From Paraburkholderia sp. C35 (GTDB taxonomy: Bacteria > Pseudomonadota > Gammaproteobacteria > Burkholderiales > Burkholderiaceae), in assembly GCF_003121405.1 (NCBI RefSeq), contig NZ_QBUY01000031.1, positions 1 through 64,000 of the forward strand: a stretch of DNA of 64,000 nucleotides. The letters are read 5' to 3'. Both the position numbers and the translations under genes were made by a program. Positions 28,639 through 37,572 of this stretch are shown one piece after another; within the stretch, counting starts at the first letter, position 1, and each line of letters opens with the position of its first letter. The notes under the pieces are model-generated. The model worked only from the letters and a program-made list of their open reading frames with translations. It had not been told where the DNA came from and ran no database searches.

Positions 28639-29694
28639 ATGCGATACCCTGACGATTATGAGCTGCCAATCCCGGAACCTATCACACTGCCAGAGTTGCT
28701 TTTCGAACTTGAAAGAGAGGTATTAGCAGTTGCATCACCCGACGGGCGGTACCTGGCGGCCTGGAAAAACCTGACACCTGCGAGCGCGTTTTCGTTCCTG
28801 TTTCGTCACAGAGGTGACATCCGGGAACGTTGTGAGCGGGATGAACATCTTTTCCAAGCCTACGCCGAAGCCGCACCGGTTTTCCTTCAAGACATGTGCC
28901 GCGTCGCCACATTGGTGGAGGCCGCGCTTGACGGAAAACCCTACGAAGGTCCAGTGCTCTCAACGTCCGCGAGCAAGCAACACGACTCAGAAGTGCCTGG
29001 TGCGCGCAAACGGCTAGCCACACAATGGTCTGCGGACATCAGGGCGTCGTATGACCGAATGCTTTCTTTCGCAGTCAACGCTGGAACCACGGAATCTGTC
29101 ACAACCGCAGGGACGACGACATGGACTGCCGAAACATCGCGCTTCATCGAGGAATTCAGATCGAGTGAATTTGCGGACCGCACGGTTTTTCATCTCAGAG
29201 ACACTCAACTTCCCTCCCCTCTGAGGACCAATTTTTGGCGAAACCATCTCGCAATCAAGGTGTCTGACGAGTGGATGGCCGAGTATTCGACCTATGTGAC
29301 ACACGATGCTCCGTCGCTGGCTGTCACTCAGCGTCATTATCACAAGCCAACGCTCGTACTCGAACTCGCATCGGGCACCATCCGCCTGGACGCGATGCGA
29401 ATGAGCAGCCACCTGCGAGAGTTCAGCACTGAACTTCCCATCCTGTTTGTTTCAACCGATACGTGCGCTCTGGCCTTGCACCGGTTCAATAGTCTTGTCG
29501 ATGGTTTGACCATTGAAGATTATGCGGGTCGACCGGACTCTCATCATCTACTGCCTCATCGCGATAAGATTGTACGGCTTCCGAACGGCTCCACTGTTGT
29601 CGCAGAAGAACGATTCAGCATGTTCGAAGAAGGCTGGGGCACAGAACGCTCACTGACGAGCGACCCAGATGAGCTTGAGGAAATCCCTTTCTGA
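28639..29694 (+). CDS. Methyltransferase-neighbour protein 1 (shared C-terminal module)
   Basis: A 351-residue acidic protein of no named family. Its C-terminal half has the pattern AIKVSDEWMAEY ... FSTELPILFVSTDTCALALH ... RFNSLVDGL and the end LEEIPF, which aligns with the proteins at 32480-34009 and 61905-62981. All three lie next to cytosine methyltransferase genes. The N-terminal half is helical. ATG 28639 (RYPDDYELPIP after it) follows AAGGA at 11 nt; ATG 28603 is an alternative, and upstream extension to 28507 is unlikely. A link to the modification enzyme is inferred. Confidence 0.66.
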   Translation: MRYPDDYELPIPEPITLPELLFELEREVLAVASPDGRYLAAWKNLTPASAFSFLFRHRGDIRERCERDEHLFQAYAEAAPVFLQDMCRVATLVEAALDGKPYEGPVLSTSASKQHDSEVPGARKRLATQWSADIRASYDRMLSFAVNAGTTESVTTAGTTTWTAETSRFIEEFRSSEFADRTVFHLRDTQLPSPLRTNFWRNHLAIKVSDEWMAEYSTYVTHDAPSLAVTQRHYHKPTLVLELASGTIRLDAMRMSSHLREFSTELPILFVSTDTCALALHRFNSLVDGLTIEDYAGRPDSHHLLPHRDKIVRLPNGSTVVAEERFSMFEEGWGTERSLTSDPDELEEIPF

Positions 29695-29847
29695 GCAGAA
29701 TCATGGTGGCGGAACCGACGAACGGATTCGAAATTCCACAGAAAGGCACACGCGGCGATAAGCATCGAACAGTGCGCTCGACCGCGCCTCATCTTTCGCG
29801 ACAAAATCTAGATAGTCGATCAAATTCGCCGACTCTTGAAGGACGTC

Positions 29848-30045
29848 CTACTCTTTTCTGACTTCGTCTGCAAATTCGTCGAGAAATCGCTCCGCACGAT
29901 AGTCGGGGTAGCGGGAGATGACAGCCTTGGCAACTCTCGAAACGGCTTTGCGCTCAGCGGCTTTCTTGGCGAGTATCTCCACAGTTCGAAGAGAGATGGC
30001 AGCAGAGAGAACTTCCGTATGTCTTCTTGCAACGGCGTAAAAAGG
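29848..30045 (-). pseudogene. Remnant of a small basic helical protein
   Basis: The last 65 codons before the TAG at 29848 read as real protein: TEVLSAAISLRTVEILAKKA then SRYPDYRAERFLDEFADEVR. Upstream the frame closes at a TGA, but an overlapping frame gives FNPESDRDANALDLFTPLQ, consistent with a frameshift near 30025 and loss of the 5' end. The remainder of the 29695-30450 interval holds nothing else recognisable. Family unknown. Confidence 0.42.
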
Positions 30046-30450
30046 TCAAGCGCGTTCGCATCGCGGTCACTCTCCGGATTGAAATTTTGTTGTGTGGTCG
30101 TTTATAACCTAACTCAATACAACAAACTGACTGCACCTCAATCGTTCGAAAACCTGCTCACCACATTCTGAAACGCAGAGCCGACCAAGGCGTCTCTGAA
30201 GCCACCATGCGGCTAATTCACACGGCGACCCTTCGCTTGAGCAATAGTTGTGACGAGTTGCTCGTATGAACACCGAACCGAACGCCCAACGCATACTGGA
30301 GCTGTCAGTTACTCAAGAGTCTCTGGCTCTGGTGACATGCGAAAGTACTGAGAGGTCCAATAAACCTATTCTTAACGGCCGATTAGTGTTCATCTCCCAG
30401 ATGCCTCGAAAAGCCGCCCGCCAATTGCCACAACAGCCGAGCGAGCATCG

Positions 30451-30738
30451 TTATACCGGAATCAAACCACCGGCCCACATTTGCAAGTTGCTAGTGCTTT
30501 GCGCCACGAAGACACCGGCTTTCCGGCCGATGGCAACTGCAGCCGCTTGTGCTGCTGCATACACCTGCTCTGGTGTATGCGAACCGGTTGAAAGGTACGT
30601 TGCATCCGGCATGCGAAACGTTGTTTCTCCCAGCGACACGGTGCGTTTGAAACCACGCGCCTCCATCTGCTCGTGCAACTTGTCGTAATCACCTGCTTGC
30701 TCGCCGTGAAGTTCGACGCGTGTCATGAATTCAGCCAT
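30451..30738 (-). CDS. GhoS/DUF2622-like small protein
   Basis: A 95-residue protein that begins MAEFMTRVELHGEQAGDYDK and continues LHEQMEARGFKRTV, ATYLSTG and AAQAAAVAIG, the layout of the DUF2622 family to which the type V antitoxin endoribonuclease GhoS belongs. No small membrane toxin of the GhoT type is recognisable next to it, so an antitoxin role cannot be claimed. The ATG follows AGGA at good spacing. Confidence 0.7.
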   Translation of the reverse strand: MAEFMTRVELHGEQAGDYDKLHEQMEARGFKRTVSLGETTFRMPDATYLSTGSHTPEQVYAAAQAAAVAIGRKAGVFVAQSTSNLQMWAGGLIPV

Positions 30739-31152
30739 TTCCCATCCTGTTGTGACTTGCTGTTGACTGCGCCCGGCCCCGAGCGCCTCGCCAGTATATG
30801 CAGCAAATCCTATGCATCTTCAACTCCCGTGTAAACCCTAATCACGCAAACCATCCGGAGAACAGTCGGCGCTTCACAGGCCGAGAGCATAGGCAGAGCT
30901 ACCGATACGACTCGGCGATGGCCGTTCTTGCTTCAACAACCGGACCGCTCTTGTGTTCTGACAACCGGATTGAAGACACAGATCCATTTCGAAATGACGA
31001 TACAAATCGTCGCTTTTCACAGTGAGCCGCCGGCCGAGCGCTTTCCCTCCGCGCTAGCGCACTTTTAGGCGCTGACGCCAGCGATCTCGCGAATGTCAAC
31101 GAAATCACGATAAAAACGGGCGCTACACGAGCTTTCCATCAGAGCTCGTGTC
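30739..31152. other. 414-bp spacer upstream of the first methyltransferase
   Basis: Divergent promoter region for the DUF2622 and methyltransferase genes. No operator-like repeat or controller gene is visible, unlike at the second methyltransferase locus. Confidence 0.3.
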
Positions 31153-32313
31153 ATGCCCGCAAACCGTCCCTATTGCAACGAAGCCTATCCTGAAGCGCTT
31201 CACCTCGACCCCAAACTCTTTCCTCTTCGCTACTCGTGCGTTGAGCTATTCGCCGGATGCGGCGCAATGGCAACCGGTCTGTCGCAAGCCGGTTTTCAAC
31301 ATTTGGTGATGGCTGAATTCAACAAGCACGCCTGCGAAACCTTGCGTCGGCACTTTGCACCAGACGCGGCTCGGGCAACGTCACTTATCATCGAAGATGA
31401 CGTACGCAACGTCGACTGGGCAACTTTCAGCGATGTTGATCTCGTTGCGGGCGGTCCTCCGTGCCAGCCGTTCTCGGCAGCTGGTTTGGCAGCCGGAAAA
31501 TACGATCAACGAGACATGTGGCCCGAGGCAATCCGGGCAGTCCGCGAGATGCAACCGCGAGCGTTTCTATTCGAGAATGTCAGAGGACTTCTTCGCCCCT
31601 CGTTTGCCTCCTACCTTGAAAACATTGTCGAAGCATTGGAATGCGGCGGACGTTCGTCGGAAGCGCGAGCGTATGAAGTCGCGGTCATCCCTGTAAATGC
31701 CGCTGATTATGGGGCACCGCAAAAACGAGAGAGAGTCCTGATTGCAGGCATTCGCCGCGACGTCGGCGCCCTTCGCCCATTCCCTGCGGCAACCCACTCG
31801 GCTCGCCGACTGGTGTGGGACAAATGGATTTCAGGCGATTATTGGGACAGGCACGGCCTGCCCCGACCTATCAATGCTGCCATCCCGCGTTCCGAGGCAG
31901 CACTTATTGCATCCCTCGCCCGCTCTGGGGCAGCACCTTCCTCACTCTCCTGGCGAACCTGTCGCGACGCCTTCGTGGGTCTTGGCGAGCCAGAGAGTAC
32001 CTCCAGCATCAGCGGCCATGAATCGCGCGGCTTCGGCAAACAGTACCCCGGACACATAGGGAGCCAACTGAATGCGCCTGCAAAAGCCCTGAAGGCTGGC
32101 GTTCACGGCGTTCCCGGTGGCGAGAATATGGTGATTCTGGACGATGGCCGCACGCGACACTTCACGGTACGTGAAGCAGCACGACTTCAGGGAATGCCCG
32201 ACTCTTTTCTACCCACAGGCTCCTGGTCACAGGCTATGCGACAGCTTGGCAACGCAGTGCCTGTGCAATTGGCCGAAGTTGCGGGCTCGTGGATAAGGGA
32301 AATGCTGGGTTGA
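31153..32313 (+). CDS. DNA (cytosine-5) methyltransferase, orphan
   Basis: A 386-residue C5-cytosine methyltransferase of usual length. AdoMet-binding motif VELFAGCGAMATGLSQAGF; catalytic PCQPFS loop in GGPPCQPFSAAG near residue 103; motif VI ENVRGLL near 140; motif VIII QKRERVLIAG; C-terminal TVREAARLQGMPDSF and QLGNAVPVQLA. It methylates DNA cytosines, sequence unknown. No restriction endonuclease adjoins it. It is flanked by two proteins with a shared C-terminal module (28639 and 32480). The start is set by the conserved N-terminus; ribosome binding site weak. Confidence 0.92.
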   Translation: MPANRPYCNEAYPEALHLDPKLFPLRYSCVELFAGCGAMATGLSQAGFQHLVMAEFNKHACETLRRHFAPDAARATSLIIEDDVRNVDWATFSDVDLVAGGPPCQPFSAAGLAAGKYDQRDMWPEAIRAVREMQPRAFLFENVRGLLRPSFASYLENIVEALECGGRSSEARAYEVAVIPVNAADYGAPQKRERVLIAGIRRDVGALRPFPAATHSARRLVWDKWISGDYWDRHGLPRPINAAIPRSEAALIASLARSGAAPSSLSWRTCRDAFVGLGEPESTSSISGHESRGFGKQYPGHIGSQLNAPAKALKAGVHGVPGGENMVILDDGRTRHFTVREAARLQGMPDSFLPTGSWSQAMRQLGNAVPVQLAEVAGSWIREMLG

Positions 32314-32479
32314 ATTGAGCGCAGCCGAAGCACGTCGAGAATCACAGACGGAACACTGGCACTCAGTCGCGCAGAAGCTCATCACAAGTGTTTGAGGTCG
32401 CTCGGGTCAGGAAGGATAAAACCCAAAGGCTATACGCATCCAGACCTCCACGTTCCCGAAAGAGCGAGACTTCCTCGAT

Positions 32480-34009
32480 ATGCCCAATACAAAACACGAC
32501 CGCTTGCTTCAAGACGCTCTTCTCGCCGCCATGTCCCATATGGCGCGGCTGGATGATTCAACACCCGTTAGCATTTATAGAGCTCCAACCAAGCTGTTGA
32601 TGTGGATTCTGCGGCAGAGAAACCCTCGGCTTACCTTCCAGATATATCAGGAAGATCTCGCGGACCAACTCATCGCGATACTCGACGAGTATGCTCAGCT
32701 GCGCGCGTTCTCAATTCAGTTCGTAGAGGAGGAATACGACCCGCATGCATGGAACATTCCGAAGCGCCGGGTTCAACTCGAACACCTTGAATATGCTCTA
32801 ACCAGATGGGACGCACCGGCTTCAAAGCATTTCCGCGAATTGTTCGCGAAGGCAGCGCTCGACATCACGCAGCGACAGGATATCGATGGACGCCTTGTTC
32901 GAGCGGAACGCGCCTTGCTGCGTTCGTTACGCCGACCGGTGCCACCTCAAGGGTTTGACCACGAGGGCGCAACCCGGATTCTGGAATTCAAGTCCGCAAC
33001 TCGGTCTACTACCGACAACGTCAAAGCCGCAGTGAATTGGGTCTCCCGGTACCTCACCCGTATGGACAACGGAGCCGACAGCAACTTCTGGAAAGCTGTT
33101 GACGCGAACGTCGCGATCGATTGGTTGAAGCAGGACAAACCTGACCTGATGAGGGCTTTGCTGGCCGGGGAATGCCTCGACGAAGTCCGCGTGGCAGCTA
33201 CACGCCTGGTTGAGGGCAATAGGCGCACAGAACTTGTCTGGGCAGCACTTGGGCATTACCTGCGCGACTTGCTCAAAATCCACTGCGACCGCAATCTCGC
33301 TCTCCGCATCATCAAGCTGATGATGTCAACGATGCGTGATGACATCGCTCATGATGTTTCGGCAGAAAGCGTTTATTCAATGTTCAGTCGCAGACTTCGA
33401 CCACCCCACCTGAACGAAACACAACGTCTGCGTGAGACCGAGCAGACAGCGGTTGCAATCGATTACTTACGCACTGAAGGCGGCAGCAGCAAGGGCTGTT
33501 TCCTCCTCGAATACAAATCGTTACCCAGGTCCTTATGGAACCACTCCGCAGAACGGTATTGTCTCGCGGTACACCTACCCGACGATTGGCTGCAACAGCG
33601 TGACCAGCTCGCGCGCGATGACGGTATCCGCCGTTTCTTTTCGGAATATCAGCACGGTGAATCTTGTTTTCATATAAAGGTGAACCGGTCTTTCTGGATG
33701 CCACACGACGATGCGCTGAAGGTTCTCGAACACTTCAGGTCGGAATTGCCCGTCGCGTACGTTTTCGGGACGGTGGTGATTCTCGTTGTGTACCGGTTCA
33801 ATCGCTTCACCGATTTCGAGTCGATAGCTCGCGTTCGCCCGAAATATCTGGATACTTATACCTTGAACGATGGTGACTGGATCTACGCGGCCGCCAATCA
33901 GACTGTGTCGAGAAAGGATGGGAGCCAACTCAAGCCGACGATATTCGACACCGTAGGTTTTTTTCCCGAGATGGATCGCATCGCTGATAAATTAGTTCCA
34001 ACCAGCTAA
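32480..34009 (+). CDS. Methyltransferase-neighbour protein 2 (shared C-terminal module)
   Basis: A 509-residue soluble protein. Residues 1-330 are helical with several charged segments and no named domain. The C-terminal part has CLAVHLPDDWLQQ, then HFRSELPVAYVFGTVVILVV and RFNRFTD, matching the pattern in the proteins at 28639-29694 and 61905-62981. It lies 166 bp after the methyltransferase on the same strand. Because no restriction enzyme is present, it may supply a nuclease-like or target-sensing function, but no catalytic residues were recognised. Confidence 0.66.
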   Translation: MPNTKHDRLLQDALLAAMSHMARLDDSTPVSIYRAPTKLLMWILRQRNPRLTFQIYQEDLADQLIAILDEYAQLRAFSIQFVEEEYDPHAWNIPKRRVQLEHLEYALTRWDAPASKHFRELFAKAALDITQRQDIDGRLVRAERALLRSLRRPVPPQGFDHEGATRILEFKSATRSTTDNVKAAVNWVSRYLTRMDNGADSNFWKAVDANVAIDWLKQDKPDLMRALLAGECLDEVRVAATRLVEGNRRTELVWAALGHYLRDLLKIHCDRNLALRIIKLMMSTMRDDIAHDVSAESVYSMFSRRLRPPHLNETQRLRETEQTAVAIDYLRTEGGSSKGCFLLEYKSLPRSLWNHSAERYCLAVHLPDDWLQQRDQLARDDGIRRFFSEYQHGESCFHIKVNRSFWMPHDDALKVLEHFRSELPVAYVFGTVVILVVYRFNRFTDFESIARVRPKYLDTYTLNDGDWIYAAANQTVSRKDGSQLKPTIFDTVGFFPEMDRIADKLVPTS

Positions 34010-34551
34010 GCAATCGCGATTCATCGCCCGAGTACCTGCGTGACCCGAGGCTTCTCCTTCGAATTGTCGAGCAGGCTCGCGGGCTCGCGCGTACCGGGCA
34101 TCGGGAATGTCAACTCAAGGCGTCAGCACGTTCCAACGACGCCTGATTGCGTGAAACGGGACATGAGTTGTCCAAAGTCCAATTCGACGTGCCCTCAATA
34201 CCGGGAACGAAAACGAAAAAATTGCTATTTGGTTTGCATACAGCAACGTTTTTCGTCGCTCTACGCAAACGGAAAAGTAGGTTTCTCGACGATTTTTTCG
34301 TCAACGAGCGTGTTTCAAAGCCTTGCAGCGTTCCCAGATGAGAGCGAAGCGCTGCTTCGAGCCAGACAAGTTCGAGACGCTCTGTGGCCGAAACCGGACG
34401 CGGTGGCAGCCTTTGGCGGGGGATTGTTCCTGCAGCAACAAGGATTTGTGGTGCCGCTCGCTCGTCCGCCCGGACCCGGTTTGCAGCGGGCCAGCACTAA
34501 CCTCTTCGATCCGCAAGCGGAACGGCTCGCTCTTTGACACCAGCTACCGTG
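34010..34551. other. 542-bp spacer
   Basis: Open frames on both strands here compete and none has a start signal or family resemblance. No repeat or terminator hairpin noted. Confidence 0.3.
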
Positions 34552-34776
34552 TCATCCGCTTGATCGCTCCCCTTCAACATCTTCCCCAATCGATTGAATG
34601 CAATCGGTTAGGAATTCGACGATTATCATCCGTCGGAGTTGCGACCCTGGAGGACAGTCCTCCGGATTCAGCTTGTTTCTCGCTTTGCGGATAGCTCGAG
34701 TTGCGCCTTCAATCGCTTCAGCTACGGCCCACAGCGCTTCACTGCGTTGCGTGTCTTTCAGATTTTCGCTTTTCAT
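34552..34776 (-). CDS. Small helical hypothetical protein
   Basis: A 74-residue protein, MKSENLKDTQRSEALWAVAE onward, with alternating charge and a helical profile; ends IQSIGEDVEGERSSG. ATG 34776 follows CAGGAAA at about 10 nt; reading upstream to 34812 adds unlikely residues. No family recognised. Confidence 0.5.
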   Translation of the reverse strand: MKSENLKDTQRSEALWAVAEAIEGATRAIRKARNKLNPEDCPPGSQLRRMIIVEFLTDCIQSIGEDVEGERSSG

Positions 34777-35214
34777 CGCTAGTTGTTTCCTGCCCCTCCC
34801 CAAAGCTCGCATGCACGGGGTAGCCTTGGGATTTTCATCAAAAGTCGTGTCCCGCGGATACTAACCAAAAAGCCTCGTTTGTGCTGATGGAACGACATTT
34901 TCAAGCCGTTTATTCTAAGGTGCGCCTCTCTGTTCGCCCAGTTTGCTTTCGCAGGGCAAACGCTCGCCCCTGCTGAGGGGCGCGGCGAGAACGCCACCAC
35001 CATGGGTGCTGTTCGCACTCCGGGATGGCTTGCAACCCGGCTGCCGAGCCACTGCTCGCGTACCACACTTCTATACGCTGCATGAACGCCGCGCAAGGCA
35101 GCCCCACGTGAGCCTCCGGCCATCTGAATCGACGCGTTGGACGTTTTTCAAACTTGGCCAAAGCCACCGATCGCATCGCAACTAAAAACGGAGGCTAATC
35201 CGGGCGAACGCTCT
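34777..35214. other. 438-bp spacer with a GC-rich dispersed-type sequence
   Basis: A minus-strand frame at 34910-35176 (contains RRAPQQGRAFALRKQTGR) has the look of a sequence that recurs in Burkholderiales spacers, but I cannot confirm this by reading one window. It has no ribosome binding site and is not called as a gene. Confidence 0.3.
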
Positions 35215-36771
35215 TCAAGCCAAGACAGCGCGCCGCGCCCGTTGCTGCTGCCCTGCTCCGCCAATCGGTTGTCCGGAGGCTGGGACGGCCCTTTCGCGGC
35301 CCCACGCGCGAATATTTTCGATCTGCTCGGGACTCGTTTTTGAGAGGGGTACAACATTGTGAAAACTTCGCCGGAAAAGGTCGTCAGATACCACCGCGTC
35401 GCCACTCAAAAACGCTTCCTTCACCACTTCGCGAACTGCAGATTCGAGATCCGAACCCGCAAACCCTTCGGATGCCTCTACCAGCTCGGTCATCAAAGCA
35501 TCGGTCGGCTGGTATTTCAGACCACGGCGGATGTAGATATTGATAATGTCCTTCCGCTCCTCCGCCGTTGGCAGATCCACAAAGAAAAGCTCGTCAAAGC
35601 GGCCGCGACGCAGGAGTTCTGGCGGGAGTCGCGACACGTCGTTTGCAGTTGCAACGACGAATACACGGGAGCGTGCTTCCTGCAACCAGTAGAGGAACTG
35701 TCCGACCAGCCGCGTCGACGTGCCTCCGTCACCGGACCCTTGGGTTGCGCCGGCGAGTCCCTTCTCGATCTCGTCGATCCAGAGGACACATGGTGCAACG
35801 TGGTCGGCTGTGCTTAGAGCGTCTTTTAACCGCCCCTCGCTTTGACCAAGATATTGGCCATGGATGGTTGAGAGGTCCAGACGGTACAGCGGCATCTTCC
35901 AGTTGTGCGCGATAGCCTTCGCAGAAAGTGACTTTCCGCAGCCGGGAACGCCGACAAGCAGCACGCCACGCGGAGGCCGGATTCCGCGTTCCCGCAAATC
36001 TGCAGTCAATAGCGGACGCTCTTTGTCGAGCCAGGCCTTCAGCCCTCCCTAGCCGCCGACGTTGAGCTCCGAGCCGCGAACCTGCACACGCTCAATTCCT
36101 GAAATATCGGCAAAGATACGGTCTTTCGCATGAGTTAGCTGGGCAAGGTCGTCCTTGACGATGCAACCATTGGCGAGCAACGTGGCAATAATGTTCTCCG
36201 CCTCAATCCTGGAGATGCCAGTCAGGATGGCGGCAGCCTCTCGTTCATCCGCCTCGTCCCACTCAATCCGGTAGTCCGACCGGTAAGCCCCAATTTGCTC
36301 CCGGATGATTTCCAGCATTTCGTCTTCAGAGGGTGCGGACAACGTCAGCGACATGCCGAGCCGTTGCAGCTGCCCCCAGACTGGCTTTGTCGTTATAATC
36401 ACGATCGCGCCACCGTTCTCCGCAGCTAGCATGACGGTGTCCAGCAGTTGCCGTGCAAACGGCGTGTCGTCCTCTGAGTCCGGCGACTCAGTCAGAACAA
36501 ACGTCAGATTCTGCCTCTGGGAGATCTGCTGGCTCGCATGGTCAAGTGCACCAACCGCAGAGCGGTCCGGATTAATCTCGCGGTTGCTGATCAGCTCTTT
36601 CGTGCCCTGAGACAACGTGTGAACGTACACAGGTGCATTATTCAGACCTTGTGCGATCTCACGAAGGATGTCGAGGACACGCGAGCGTTCCGCGCTCCGA
36701 ATCGAAATGAACGGGACCCTGGCTTTCAGGTAGCGTGTCAGCGTGCTGCGAAATTCTTTGGTATCGCTCAT
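35215..36771 (-). pseudogene. Ycf46-like AAA+ ATPase interrupted by one in-frame amber codon
   Basis: Read through one TAG at 36049-36051, this is a 518-residue Ycf46-type ATPase. Residues 1-240 are the N-terminal degenerate AAA half (ISIRSAERSRVLDIL, ILTGISRIEAENII). The stop falls exactly in the conserved VGGL linker: ELNVGG-stop-GGLKAWLDKE. The C-terminal half is a complete AAA+ core: Walker A GVPGCGKS, Walker B CVLWIDEIEKGL, VATANDVSRLP, RRGRFDELFFV. An internal ATG at 36009 could restart the second half, but the loss of 14 linker residues makes that doubtful. Last gene of a five-gene operon, 3 bp after its neighbour. A Leu (TTG) to TAG change is the simplest explanation; suppression cannot be excluded. 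Confidence 0.8.
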
Positions 36772-36773
36772 GC

Positions 36774-37337
36774 TTATGTCAGGATGTTCCGGCGCCGCTG
36801 TTGTGTAGCTACGCTCGTGTTGTTATTCGTAGAAGTGCGAGGCGTAGCGGCCTGAGGCCCTCCGGCAGGTGCCTCTGTGGCAGCCACGCTGCCGCGGAAA
36901 TGGAGCAGGCTGCTGTTGCGAACCGCACTTGCCAGTTGCCCGCTGCGGTCGTGCTTCGCGCTATCTTCCAATGCCTTCTGTGCTGTTTCCGCGTACTGTG
37001 CAACCTGCTTTTGCAGACTTTCTCTCAATTCGTCTGCAAATACAGGGAGGGTTGCAAATCGATACACGCTTACAAGCTTCTGTCGTGCATCCAGCATTGC
37101 CCTAGCTAGCGTCGTCGCGTCTCCGCCCAGATGCAAAGCTCGCGACATCCCCTCAGCGATTCGCTTAAGCCGGACGTCGACGGTTTCGCTGGTTCTTCTT
37201 GCAAACAGGGGAGCAACGCCCCCCGTCCAGCTCAGCGAACCAGTTTGCATCGCCTCAATCGCCTCGTCATCGCTGCCGCCCGACTCAAATAAGTCGAGGC
37301 ATACCGACCACTCGGCATAAGTCGTCGGTATTTTCAT
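36774..37337 (-). CDS. Hypothetical operon protein with helical core and polar tail
   Basis: A 187-residue protein from ATG 37337 (MKIPTTYAEWSVCLDLFESG). The middle is helical (RLKRIAEGMSRALHLGG, QKLVSVYRFATLPVFADELR), and the last 40 residues are rich in Thr, Asn, Gln and Ala and likely disordered. The stop is 3 bp from the ATPase start, so the two are probably translated together and may form a complex. A longer frame up to 37397 would overlap the preceding gene. Family not recognised. Confidence 0.65.
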   Translation of the reverse strand: MKIPTTYAEWSVCLDLFESGGSDDEAIEAMQTGSLSWTGGVAPLFARRTSETVDVRLKRIAEGMSRALHLGGDATTLARAMLDARQKLVSVYRFATLPVFADELRESLQKQVAQYAETAQKALEDSAKHDRSGQLASAVRNSSLLHFRGSVAATEAPAGGPQAATPRTSTNNNTSVATQQRRRNILT

Positions 37338-37351
37338 GCGAGAGCCATTCG

Positions 37352-37558
37352 TCACTTCACGCGTCGCACAAATGGCGTTGCGGGAAGGAGGTCCCACTCG
37401 GGAAACGCGCCAGCGAGGGCTTCGTTGAAAGTATGGCCCGACGCCATATCACTCGCCCCCATCGATGCCTGACGCCGATCTTGCGTCTGCTCGGGGCTTT
37501 GGGCCAGCGAGTCGGCGGGCGGAGTATCCGCTGCGCTGTTGAGAAATTGACGGCTCAT
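37352..37558 (-). CDS. 68-residue hypothetical protein of the ATPase operon
   Basis: A small, probably disordered protein (MSRQFLNSAADTPPADSLAQ...) with a Trp/Pro-containing end (FPEWDLLPATPFVRRVK). A strong ribosome binding site (AAAGGAG, 8 nt before ATG) and its position 15 bp after one gene and 15 bp before the next support it as real. No family recognised. Confidence 0.6.
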   Translation of the reverse strand: MSRQFLNSAADTPPADSLAQSPEQTQDRRQASMGASDMASGHTFNEALAGAFPEWDLLPATPFVRRVK

Positions 37559-37572
37559 TGCACTGGCTCCTT

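Noticed and set aside
30451..30738. GhoS-GhoT type V toxin-antitoxin pair
   Set aside because: Only the GhoS-like member is visible; no small hydrophobic toxin was found next to it.
31153..34009. Complete restriction-modification system
   Set aside because: The methyltransferase is clear, but neither neighbour shows a recognisable nuclease motif, so no restriction partner can be claimed.
34910..35176. Arginine-rich minus-strand frame as a gene
   Set aside because: No ribosome binding site, low-complexity composition, and the other strand and frames are equally open.
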